DNA from: Fructobacillus sp. EFB-N1
GTDB lineage: Bacteria; Bacillota; Bacilli; Lactobacillales; Lactobacillaceae
Length of the DNA stretch: 64,000 bases
NCBI RefSeq assembly: GCF_001038455.1
Contig: NZ_LDUY01000022.1
Span: 62,001-126,000 of the forward strand
Direction: 5' to 3'
The first letter of the stretch is position 1. The number at the start of each line of letters is the position of its first letter. Below are positions 1 to 7,064 of the stretch, in pieces. A program made the translations under genes and the position numbers. The notes beneath the pieces are model-generated. The model was not told where the DNA came from, did no database searches, and saw only the letters and a program-made list of their open reading frames with translations.

Positions 1-348
1 CTTCAAACCAGCTGCAGTGGTGCGCTTGTTTTGTTCCAAGTTGTCCTTGTAGTTTGAGTTTCCACCATCAATGATGATGTCGCCCTTATCCATCTTTTCA
101 ATCAAAGTATCGATTGTTGAGTTTGTTGGAACACCAGCTGGTACCATTACCCAAACAACCTTTGGTGATGGCAACTTAGCCAACATGTCATCGATTGTGC
201 TTGCGCCTTCAACCTTGTCTGAGTAGGCATCTGCTTCTGCAACAAAATCCTTGTTCAAGTCGAATGCAACAACTTCGTGACCATTGTCAACGGCGTTCTT
301 AACCAAGTTAAGACCCATCTTACCAAGGCCGATCATGGCAAACTTCAT
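1..348 (-). CDS. gnd: 6-phosphogluconate dehydrogenase (decarboxylating), N-terminal part
   Basis: Oxidatively decarboxylates 6-phosphogluconate to ribulose 5-phosphate in the pentose-phosphate/phosphoketolase route of heterofermenters. The visible 116 codons run off the left edge of the window. They show the Rossmann fold start MKFAMIGLGKMGLNL with the GxGxMG dinucleotide-binding loop at residues 7-12, a VMVPAG motif, and IIDGGNSNYKD, which is diagnostic of this family. The ATG is preceded by GAGG eight bases upstream. It is transcribed away from the RpiR-type regulator at 500, and the shared spacer holds both promoters. Identity is firm. Cofactor choice (NAD or NADP) cannot be judged from the fragment. 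Confidence 0.93.
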   Translation of the reverse strand, partial: MKFAMIGLGKMGLNLVKNAVDNGHEVVAFDLNKDFVAEADAYSDKVEGASTIDDMLAKLPSPKVVWVMVPAGVPTNSTIDTLIEKMDKGDIIIDGGNSNYKDNLEQNKRTTAAGLK

Positions 349-393
349 GTGTATTACCTCTTTTTTGAATTCTTCTATTAAACTACAAATTCT

Positions 394-422
394 ATTATAT
401 GAAAATTATTTACATGATGCAA
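394..422 (-). promoter_or_regulatory. gnd promoter
   Basis: On the minus strand, -35 TTGCAT (417-422) and -10 TATAAT (394-399) are separated by exactly 17 bp, about 50 bp upstream of the gnd start. This is a near-consensus sigma-A promoter and fits high expression of a central carbon gene. Confidence 0.7.
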
Positions 423-428
423 GCGATA

Positions 429-458
429 ATTGAAAATGAATTTCAATTTCGGTATAGT
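429..458 (+). promoter_or_regulatory. rpiR promoter with overlapping palindromic operator
   Basis: -35 TTGAAA (430-435) and -10 TATAGT (453-458) have a 17-bp spacer. A perfect inverted repeat, ATTGAAA-N5-TTTCAAT (429-447), covers the -35. RpiR/MurR family operators are often TGAAA/TTTCA palindromes, so this is the likely binding site of the regulator encoded at 500. It lies just upstream of the divergent gnd -35, so one dimer could affect both genes. Confidence 0.55.
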
Positions 459-499
459 ATTTATATTCTTAAGTTCTTCAATAATAAAGAGAGACAACT

Positions 500-1351
500 A
501 TGTCAAATTCAATTTTTGTTAAACTCGGACAAAATCCGGCCGGTTATAATCAGACCGAAAGTAAACTGATTACTTATATTAAGGCCAAACCCGCCGAAGC
601 CGCAACCGGCACCATCCGTGAAATGGCTGAAGAAACTGGCGTATCGACCGCTTCCATCTCACGCTTTGTTAAAAAAATCGGTTTCGCCTCCTATCGCGAC
701 TTTTCGGTGGCCCTCGCCTCTTATAATCAACGAAAGCCGCCCGTTGACTTGTTTGGTGAAATTGAGGATGCTGATGACACCGCCGCCATTACAAAAAAAG
801 TTTTTGCCGGTGCCCAAAACGCCCTTTCAATGACCATCGATAACCTATCCGCCGAAAAATTAGACCAAGCGGTGAAATGGCTGACTTCGGCGAAGCGAGT
901 TGGATTCTTTGGAATTGGTGGTTCTTCGATTGCCGCCTTTGATGCCTACCATAAATTCTTACGTACCCCAATCGATGTCATTTCTCATCCCGATTACGAT
1001 ATCCAATTGATGCAAGCCGTCAAGTTAACGCCACAAGACACCGCCGTCGTGATTTCCCACTCCGGTCGCAACGAAGATACCCTCTTTGTTGCCCAAAAGT
1101 TAAAGGACAACCAAGTTCCCTTTATCGCGATTACTTCCTTCGCCGATTCTCCTTTGGCCAAGATGGCTGATTTAGTCTTCTTGTCCTTAGCTGAAGAAAT
1201 TAACTTCCGGTCAGAATCGATGTCTTCTTTGGTCGCCCAGTTAACCATTATCGACACGCTCTTCACCCTTGCAGGCTCAAAGCTCCCAACACAAACGCAA
1301 CACGTCGTCGATACCATGCGCGATGTGATTGAGAGCACCCGCCTCCATTAA
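500..1351 (+). CDS. MurR/RpiR family transcriptional regulator with SIS domain
   Basis: A 283-residue cytoplasmic regulator. Residues 1-77 form the RpiR-type helix-turn-helix (a TIREMAEETGVSTASISRFVKKIGF-like helix pair). Residues about 125-255 form a SIS sugar-phosphate isomerase-like fold with GFFGIGGSS and the VISHSGRNEDT segment that normally contacts a phosphosugar effector. Length is typical. The start has a purine-rich site, AAAGAGAG. The gene is divergent from gnd, so a pentose-phosphate intermediate such as 6-phosphogluconate is a reasonable guess for effector, but that is inference. It ends just before a bidirectional terminator shared with udk. Confidence 0.88.
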   Translation: MSNSIFVKLGQNPAGYNQTESKLITYIKAKPAEAATGTIREMAEETGVSTASISRFVKKIGFASYRDFSVALASYNQRKPPVDLFGEIEDADDTAAITKKVFAGAQNALSMTIDNLSAEKLDQAVKWLTSAKRVGFFGIGGSSIAAFDAYHKFLRTPIDVISHPDYDIQLMQAVKLTPQDTAVVISHSGRNEDTLFVAQKLKDNQVPFIAITSFADSPLAKMADLVFLSLAEEINFRSESMSSLVAQLTIIDTLFTLAGSKLPTQTQHVVDTMRDVIESTRLH

Positions 1352-1400
1352 CCACTATTTCGGACCTTTGCTTAAAAATCAGCATTAGTCAACAAAAAAA

Positions 1401-1428
1401 ACGCACTGTTAATCAACAGTGCGTTTTT
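1401..1428. terminator. Bidirectional terminator between rpiR and udk
   Basis: Perfect 10-bp stem ACGCACTGTT/AACAGTGCGT with an AATC loop, T-run on the right and A-run on the left. It can end both converging transcripts. Confidence 0.85.
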
Positions 1429-1433
1429 ACGTG

Positions 1434-2069
1434 CTATTCTTGTTCTTCTTTTTCAACCATGGCAATTGCCTGGTTCATCAACATATCGATGGCCACAAAG
1501 TTTTCTCCACCTTCTGGTACGATAATGTCTGCATAACGCTTTGTGGGTTCAACGAATTGATTGTGCATTGGCTTAACGGTTGCCAAATATTGCTCAATCA
1601 CTCCTTCAACCGTCCGGCCACGCTCATGCGTGTCGCGTTGGAGACGACGGATAAAGCGAATATCATCGTCAGTGTCAACAAACACCTTCAAATCAAGCAA
1701 GTGGCGAACACGCGCATCGTTGAAAAGCAAAACCCCATCAACAATAATCACATCAGCCGGCTCAATATGAACCGTTTCGCTTGATCGTGTATGTTGTGCA
1801 TAATCATAAACCGGAATATCAATTGCCTGGTAGTCAATCAACTTTTCCAAATCAGCGACGAATCGATCAGTTTCAATCGAATCCGGATGATCATAGTTCG
1901 TCTTAACCCGCTCAGACATTGGCTTGCCCGACTGGTCCTTATAGTAAACGTCTTGCTGCAACAAAACTGGCTGGTTTGCACTTAAACGAGTGATTAACGC
2001 CTTGGAAACGGTGGTCTTACCAGAACCAGACCCACCTGTAATACCAATTAGTAACGGTTTCTTTGCCAA
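1434..2069 (-). CDS. udk: Uridine kinase
   Basis: Phosphorylates uridine and cytidine to UMP and CMP in pyrimidine salvage. The P-loop GITGGSGSGKTT lies near the N-terminus, followed by the YYKD motif and YDHPDSI, both standard for Udk. The reading frame is open upstream to 2102, but the first good ribosome site (TGGAGG) sits six bases before a TTG at 2069. This gives a 211-residue protein beginning MAKKPLLIG, the normal family length. An upstream TTG at 2102 lacks a ribosome site. The gene stands alone between terminators. Confidence 0.92.
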   Translation of the reverse strand: MAKKPLLIGITGGSGSGKTTVSKALITRLSANQPVLLQQDVYYKDQSGKPMSERVKTNYDHPDSIETDRFVADLEKLIDYQAIDIPVYDYAQHTRSSETVHIEPADVIIVDGVLLFNDARVRHLLDLKVFVDTDDDIRFIRRLQRDTHERGRTVEGVIEQYLATVKPMHNQFVEPTKRYADIIVPEGGENFVAIDMLMNQAIAMVEKEEQE

Positions 2070-2191
2070 AATTGCCTCCAAGGGGCTAAAAAGCCCACTC
2101 AATTATTTTTTCTTATCTAACCTATTTTACGTGATAACGGCCCTAAAAGCTAGTATCATTTTGTTTCAAAAAAGAAAATCGCGACATAAAA

Positions 2192-2222
2192 AGCCCGAAA
2201 TTTGTCTGTCAAATTTCGAGCT
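2192..2222 (-). terminator. Terminator of the MFS transporter gene
   Basis: A 13-bp stem with one mismatch (GCCCGAAATTTG pairing with CAAATTTCGAGC) and loop TCTGT. The run of A on its left is a U-run for the minus-strand transcript. Confidence 0.75.
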
Positions 2223-2252
2223 TCAAATCAAAGCAATTTCCTTTGCTGATTT

Positions 2253-3605
2253 TTAATCTTGCTTTTGGACGCGAATTCGACTGGCCAATAAGTAACCAGA
2301 TAACGGAATCAAGATAAACCAAGCAGCCGTGTGATTCAAAGCAGCCCCATAGGAGGTCGACTTGATAAACACACCAATCAAGATACTGGCAACCAAAATC
2401 GATGTCGCCCCAATCACCTGGCGCATAGTCGTAATGATGGCTGTACCGTGAGAAACCAAGTGTTTAGGCAAAGCATTGTTGGCAGCCGTAACTGCTGGCA
2501 TCATGATGAAGGCATTCCCACCTTCCAGAAGCATGGCGCCAATGATGGCCAGCAACAGGTACTTTGTTCCAAAGACAGCTAAGTCTACATAACCCAAAAC
2601 CATCATGGTTGAACCGAGCAAAACCAATGGGCGCAAGCCAATCTTCTCAAGCAGCCGACCAGCACGTGGGTTCATGGAAGACAAAAAGACGGCCGCCGGA
2701 ATCATCAACAGACCTGAAATAACCGGTACCAAATGATAAACCTTTTGGAAGTACAATGGCATCAAAACTGTCGCGGTAATTAAGCCAGAATAAGACATTC
2801 CCGTTAATAGCATGGCGGGCAAATAACCCTGGTACTTGAAAACCCGCAAATCCAAAAATGGTGTCTCTTCCTTCAACTGGCGAACGACAAAGGTCAACAA
2901 GAAAATGACGGAAAACAGCAAAATCAGTCCCAGCGGCCAATTCCAACCAGTAGCGGGTAAGACTGAAATCGTATAAAGAATACCGGCAAAGCCAATCAGA
3001 AGAAAAGCAGACATAAAGTCAAAGTTACGTGGCTCTAATTTGTGCGTATTTTCAATCTTGGACTGCATGGTGATAATCAAGACGAGCAAGACGATAAAGA
3101 ATAGGCCGAACAAAATCCGCCATGATCCCCATTGCAGAACAATCCCGGAAACGATTGGACCAACAGCCAATGCCGAACCCATTACCAGACCAACGGTCCC
3201 CATTGCCACACCACGGTCATCCTTTGGTGTATTTTCCAAAATTACCGCCTGGTAAGTTGGAAAGAGTGCCCCAACAGCCACTCCTTCTAACAAGCGGCCA
3301 ATCACAACACCAAGAAAGTTTGGCGTGACCATCGCATACAACGTTCCAACAAGAAAGACACCGACAATCAAATTCAATAACTTTTTCAATGGAATGTTGT
3401 CTAACAGCCAGGGTGACAAAGGCATCACTAAGGTCATAGCGACCATAAAGCCAGAGGTCACCCACTGCACGTTAGCAGCATTAATTCCAAACTGCTTCAT
3501 TAAAATTGGATAGGCTGTCGTCATCGTGGACTGAGAGATTGACATCGTAAAGGATGTCAATAACAAGACCAACGAAAATAGCGATAAGCGCTTCATATTT
3601 TTCAA
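2253..3605 (-). CDS. MFS multidrug efflux transporter, DHA2 (EmrB/QacA) type
   Basis: A 450-residue integral membrane protein predicted to export drugs or toxic metabolites by proton antiport. About 12-14 hydrophobic helices fill the whole length. The N-terminus shows SISQSTMTTAYPILMKQFG and a QWVTSGFMVAM motif typical of DHA2 exporters, followed by GRLLEGVAVGALFP (motif B/C region). The chosen start is a TTG eight bases after AGGGGGAA; an ATG three codons later is an alternative. It follows ccpA after 117 bp but has its own promoter. Its stop codon is immediately followed by the over-represented word AAATCAGC. The substrate is unknown. Confidence 0.85.
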   Translation of the reverse strand: MKNMKRLSLFSLVLLLTSFTMSISQSTMTTAYPILMKQFGINAANVQWVTSGFMVAMTLVMPLSPWLLDNIPLKKLLNLIVGVFLVGTLYAMVTPNFLGVVIGRLLEGVAVGALFPTYQAVILENTPKDDRGVAMGTVGLVMGSALAVGPIVSGIVLQWGSWRILFGLFFIVLLVLIITMQSKIENTHKLEPRNFDFMSAFLLIGFAGILYTISVLPATGWNWPLGLILLFSVIFLLTFVVRQLKEETPFLDLRVFKYQGYLPAMLLTGMSYSGLITATVLMPLYFQKVYHLVPVISGLLMIPAAVFLSSMNPRAGRLLEKIGLRPLVLLGSTMMVLGYVDLAVFGTKYLLLAIIGAMLLEGGNAFIMMPAVTAANNALPKHLVSHGTAIITTMRQVIGATSILVASILIGVFIKSTSYGAALNHTAAWFILIPLSGYLLASRIRVQKQD

Positions 3606-3636
3606 GGAAATTTCCCCCTTTGTTGATTATCCCTTT

Positions 3637-3665
3637 ATTCTATAGAAAAAATTCAAAAATGACAA
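3637..3665 (-). promoter_or_regulatory. Promoter of the MFS transporter gene
   Basis: Minus-strand -35 TTGTCA (3660-3665) and -10 TAGAAT (3637-3642), 17-bp spacer, about 30 bp before the TTG start. Confidence 0.5.
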
Positions 3666-3722
3666 GTTATTTATAATGATTCTAAATTAAAAAGAAGCCC
3701 TAGAATGAGTTTCCTGGTTTAA

Positions 3723-4736
3723 TTATTTAGTTCGTGTCGATCCTCGAGCAATCAAGGTGTATGGTAACTTAATTTGTGTTTCCGTCAATTTTTCACCGTT
3801 CATCAACTTTGTTAACATCCGCATGGCAACGGCCCCAATATCGTACTTAGGCTGGTTAATTGATGAAAGCTCTGGTCGGGAAACAATCGAAAAATTCGTG
3901 TTGTTTGATGTCACAATTTCCAAGTCTTCCGGTACCTTGTACCCATGGTCCTGATAATAGTTCAAGATGGAAACGGCAATTTCATCATCGTAAGCAACAA
4001 CGGCCGTCACATCCTGGGCCATTAAATCAGCAGCCTGTAGTTGGCCAGCCTCATAGGTCCGTGCTTTTGCAAAGACTAGCTGGTCAGCGTAATCGATGCC
4101 CGCTTCTTGCAAAGCACGTTGGTAACCAACTAAACGAAAATCCTGATCAATTGCCCGGTCTCTTGAACCAAGAACCAAAGCGATTCGTTGATGACCGCGG
4201 GCGAGCAACTTAGTGGTCACCGTTTCAAAGGCAGTCACATAATCGATATTGACGGATGGCAAAGCTTCATTCTCGGCCACCGATCCGGCCAAAACAATCG
4301 GAACGCCGGCAGATTGAATCATGGCCATCACTGGCTCCGAGAGCTTAGTCCCCATATAAATAATACCGTCGACCTGCTTCGTCAGCAGGTTTTTGATAGC
4401 CGTCACTGCCCGATCCTGTTCATCATCGGTATTGGTTAGCAAAGCATCGTATTGATACATTTGGGCGATGTCATCAACGCCGCGAGTCAATTCAGAATAA
4501 AAAATATTCGTCACATCCGGCATGACCACGCCAATGGTGGTAGTCTTCTTGGAGGCTAAGCCCCGGGCTACCGCATTGGGCTGATAGCCTAGCTCGTCAA
4601 TTGCCTTCAATACTTTGTCTCTGGTTGACTGGCGCACATTATCATTGCCATTAACAACTCGGGAAACAGTGGCCAGTGAAACTCCGACCTTTTCGGCGAC
4701 ATCATAAATTGTTGCGTTTTTCTTTTGCTCTGCCAT
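3723..4736 (-). CDS. ccpA: Catabolite control protein A (LacI/GalR family)
   Basis: A global carbon-catabolite regulator that binds cre sites with HPr-Ser-P as co-effector. The LacI-type HTH TIYDVAEKVGVSLATVSRVVNG is at about residues 8-30. The hinge YQPNAVARGLASKK and the segment TTTIGVVMPDVTNIFYSEL match CcpA rather than sugar-specific LacI relatives, and the 337-residue length is standard. AAGGAG lies eight bases before the second ATG (4736) but only two before the ATG at 4742, so the former is chosen. Its own promoter overlaps a perfect cre, implying autoregulation, and another cre lies in the promoter of the sugar-uptake gene at 58.3-59.3 kb. Confidence 0.92.
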   Translation of the reverse strand: MAEQKKNATIYDVAEKVGVSLATVSRVVNGNDNVRQSTRDKVLKAIDELGYQPNAVARGLASKKTTTIGVVMPDVTNIFYSELTRGVDDIAQMYQYDALLTNTDDEQDRAVTAIKNLLTKQVDGIIYMGTKLSEPVMAMIQSAGVPIVLAGSVAENEALPSVNIDYVTAFETVTTKLLARGHQRIALVLGSRDRAIDQDFRLVGYQRALQEAGIDYADQLVFAKARTYEAGQLQAADLMAQDVTAVVAYDDEIAVSILNYYQDHGYKVPEDLEIVTSNNTNFSIVSRPELSSINQPKYDIGAVAMRMLTKLMNGEKLTETQIKLPYTLIARGSTRTK

Positions 4737-4774
4737 CGCCATAACTCCTTATATAAAGCCTATTCTAAAGTTCA

Positions 4775-4803
4775 ATCATAGCAAAAAAAGGCCGTTTGTG
4801 CAA
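4775..4803 (-). promoter_or_regulatory. ccpA promoter
   Basis: Minus-strand -35 TTGCAC (4798-4803) and -10 TATGAT (4775-4780) with a 17-bp spacer. The -35 overlaps a cre site. Confidence 0.6.
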
Positions 4804-4821
4804 ACGCTTACACGGCCTTTT
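4786..4821 (-). terminator. Terminator of the small membrane protein gene
   Basis: The arms AAAGGCCGT (4787-4795) and ACGGCCTTT (4812-4820) flank a long loop that carries the cre. U-runs are available on both strands. Confidence 0.65.
4799..4812 (-). promoter_or_regulatory. cre site (CcpA operator) upstream of ccpA
   Basis: TGTAAGCGTTTGCA on the minus strand fits the cre consensus TGWAANCGNTNWCA at every position. It overlaps the ccpA -35 and lies inside the loop of the terminator for the upstream gene. Confidence 0.75.
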
Positions 4822-4835
4822 CATTTTTATTTAAA

Positions 4836-5051
4836 TTACAAGACATTTTCATCCTGGTGCGTGTCAAGCAATTCTTGTTGACGGTAACGCCAGTAAGCAA
4901 TACCCATGAAACCGAAGCTACCAACAAGCATTAAGAAGAAAGCGGCAACAAGGGTTAACCAGGTTGGCCAGCCATGGTTGGCTGCCCATAAAAATACAAT
5001 TGGGTAGGCTAGTAAAATTAGAAAACTCCAGCCAACTTTAAATAAGGTCAT
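4836..5051 (-). CDS. Small two-helix membrane protein of unknown function
   Basis: 71 residues with two hydrophobic segments (about 7-25 and 30-54) and a polar, acidic C-terminus ending HQDENVL. There is a good ribosome site (AAAGGAAAGGA) before the ATG, and a terminator follows. I do not recognise the family. It lies between the sprT/acpP cluster and ccpA. Confidence 0.65.
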   Translation of the reverse strand: MTLFKVGWSFLILLAYPIVFLWAANHGWPTWLTLVAAFFLMLVGSFGFMGIAYWRYRQQELLDTHQDENVL

Positions 5052-5125
5052 GATTCCTTTCCTTTAATTCATAAAAATAATTCATAAAAAATAATGGTTT
5101 ACTTGGCCAAGAAATTTTTCAGGAA

Positions 5126-5710
5126 CTACCGCATTTCCTCAACCAAGGTCAATTGTGTTCGACACTGACCACAGCGATATTTTTTCGTATCCACTCGTCG
5201 TTTTCGATAAAAGTCGTGCCCGTTTTGGCAACGATAATGCCATTTCACGCTCTGCTGCTTTCTTGGCTCTAAAGCCGGTGCATAGCGCGATCCACCGATT
5301 TGTTGCAAGAGTTTCTTAAAATCGGCATCCTTATGCTGGTAGCCTCGGTGCGCCAAATGGAGGTGATAATGGGTTAGTTCGTGCTTGACAATACCGATAA
5401 AATCAGCCCGATGGGCCATCTTCGGATTGAAGTCAATATGATGGTCAGCTAAGTGGTAGCGGCCACCCGTTGTTTGCAAGCGATTATTATAGATCGCTTG
5501 GTGCGTAAAAGGCCGGCCAAAGAACTCTAAAGAGACTTTTTCAACGAATGCCTGCAAATCAGCTTGTCTGAGTTCAGCCGATTCAAAGCCACGTCCAATT
5601 TCACTATGAGTAGTCGCTGCTGGTTTTTTATGCGTGGATGTCGTCCGTGGCGTTTTCACCTTCGGGCTAACATGCCGACGATCACGCCTGGTGAACATAG
5701 ACGTAATCAA
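5126..5710 (-). CDS. SprT-family putative zinc metalloprotease
   Basis: A predicted zinc peptidase-like protein. The active-site motif HELTH is at residues 110-114. A C-terminal zinc ribbon follows, with ligands near C161/H165 and C180/C183. SprT-like proteins are normally about 150 residues; here the open frame is 194 because of a basic, low-complexity N-terminal extension of about 45 residues. The frame begins inside the end of acpP (29-bp overlap) and no clean ribosome site is visible. Translation therefore probably depends on coupling to acpP, and the true start is uncertain (TTG 5710 or ATG 5698). Confidence 0.78.
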   Translation of the reverse strand: MITSMFTRRDRRHVSPKVKTPRTTSTHKKPAATTHSEIGRGFESAELRQADLQAFVEKVSLEFFGRPFTHQAIYNNRLQTTGGRYHLADHHIDFNPKMAHRADFIGIVKHELTHYHLHLAHRGYQHKDADFKKLLQQIGGSRYAPALEPRKQQSVKWHYRCQNGHDFYRKRRVDTKKYRCGQCRTQLTLVEEMR

Positions 5711-5930
5711 CGACCTTTTGCAGAGTCGTTAAGGAATCCAACTCTTCGTCTGGAATTTCCATATTATACTCATCTTCAACTTCTAAAACCAACTCAACCA
5801 CATCAATTGAATCGGCCGATGTATCCTTAGCAAAGTTCAGATCGGGGCTAACCTTCTCAGCCTTTAATGAAAACCGTTGTGCGGCTTCCTTTGCTAACCG
5901 GTCATAAATCTGTTCTTTTGTAAACGCCAT
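5682..5930 (-). CDS. acpP: Acyl carrier protein
   Basis: Carries growing acyl chains on a 4'-phosphopantetheine arm for fatty-acid and phospholipid synthesis. It has 82 residues with the attachment motif DSIDVVEL (Ser41) and a strongly acidic composition. AAGGAG lies six bases before the ATG. It sits directly after plsX, the usual partner, with a hairpin of about 10 bp in the 63-bp spacer that may adjust the ratio of the two products. Confidence 0.93.
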   Translation of the reverse strand: MAFTKEQIYDRLAKEAAQRFSLKAEKVSPDLNFAKDTSADSIDVVELVLEVEDEYNMEIPDEELDSLTTLQKVVDYVYVHQA

Positions 5931-5993
5931 TTGTTACTCCTTCAGCGACTAACGGCTCGTGAGCAATATCATTCACGACCGTCAGGCTGATTT

Positions 5994-7025
5994 TTATTTT
6001 TCAATTTTCTTTGCCTTCAAAGCGTCGGCATTTTCTTTAATAAAGGCCGTTGTCTTTTCGACCAAGTTTTCCTGAACCATCGTTTGAATCTGGCCCATCG
6101 TGTTGGCAACAGCATTGGCCTTAGCAGAACCGTGCGTCTTAACGACAGGTGCCTTCACACCCAAGACCACAGCACCACCCTGTTCATTAAAGTCCATCTT
6201 ATGCTTCAAAGAGCGCAAGGCTGGCTTCATCAAGAGAGCACCCAACATGCCACGGAATCCAGCTGATTTGATCGAATCCTTCAACTGATCCATCATCGTC
6301 AAAGCCGTTCCTTCCATAGCCTTCAATGCGGCATTACCAGAAAAACCATCAGCAACGACGACGTCGGCAGTTCCTTCCAAGATTTCACGGGCCTCAACAT
6401 TGCCTAAGAAATTAAAAGCAGTTGCCTGTTTCATCAATTGGTGGGCTGCCTTGTGAGTCTCATCCCCCTTGTCTTCTTCGCCTCCATTATTTAATAGACG
6501 AACACGAGGGTTTTGAATGCCCATAACAGACTGCGCATAGAAGCTACCCAAAATCCCATATTGGTAAAGATGCGCTGGCTTATTTTCGGCATTAGCTCCC
6601 AAGTCCATGAAAACAAATGAATCGTGAGGGCCACCAAATGATGGAATAGCAGATGCCAAAGCAGGGCGGTCAACACCCTTAATCCGACCAACGATAAAGA
6701 TAGCAGAAGACAGGATGGCACCAGTATTACCGGCAGAGAACAACGCATCCGCTGTCCCTTCCTTCACGGCCGTTGCAGCGCGCACCAAAGAAGAGTCTGA
6801 CTTATTTTTCATTGCCTTAACAGGTTCTTCGCCCATCTCGATTTCCTCTGTCGTTGGAATCAATGTAATTCGGTCATTATTTTGAATCAATGGGCGGACC
6901 CTAGCTTCAGTTCCAAACAATTGGAATTCCAAGCCTGCGTAACGGTCACGGGCCAATTCAACTCCCTTGACAATTTCATCTGGGGCAAAGTCCCCACCCA
7001 TCGCATCAATGGCAATCTTAATCAC
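5994..7025 (-). CDS. plsX: Phosphate acyltransferase PlsX
   Basis: Makes acyl-phosphate from acyl-ACP for the PlsY step of phosphatidic acid synthesis. It has 343 residues, starting MIKIAIDAMGGDFAPDEIVKG, with MGGD, ALFSAGNTGAILSSA and DLGANAENKP motifs of the family. It starts at a GTG preceded by TAGGAGAA. It follows recG by 39 bp, a common Firmicutes order (recG-plsX-acpP). The stop codon directly abuts the word AAATCAGC. Confidence 0.95.
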   Translation of the reverse strand: MIKIAIDAMGGDFAPDEIVKGVELARDRYAGLEFQLFGTEARVRPLIQNNDRITLIPTTEEIEMGEEPVKAMKNKSDSSLVRAATAVKEGTADALFSAGNTGAILSSAIFIVGRIKGVDRPALASAIPSFGGPHDSFVFMDLGANAENKPAHLYQYGILGSFYAQSVMGIQNPRVRLLNNGGEEDKGDETHKAAHQLMKQATAFNFLGNVEAREILEGTADVVVADGFSGNAALKAMEGTALTMMDQLKDSIKSAGFRGMLGALLMKPALRSLKHKMDFNEQGGAVVLGVKAPVVKTHGSAKANAVANTMGQIQTMVQENLVEKTTAFIKENADALKAKKIEK

Positions 7026-7064
7026 AATTTTTCTCCTAAAATTATCGTTTTCGTTTTAAATTCA

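Noticed and set aside
5931-5993. Hairpin between plsX and acpP as a terminator
   Set aside because: A roughly 10-bp stem with a bulge and no U-run. It may tune the operon, but I see nothing to make it a terminator.
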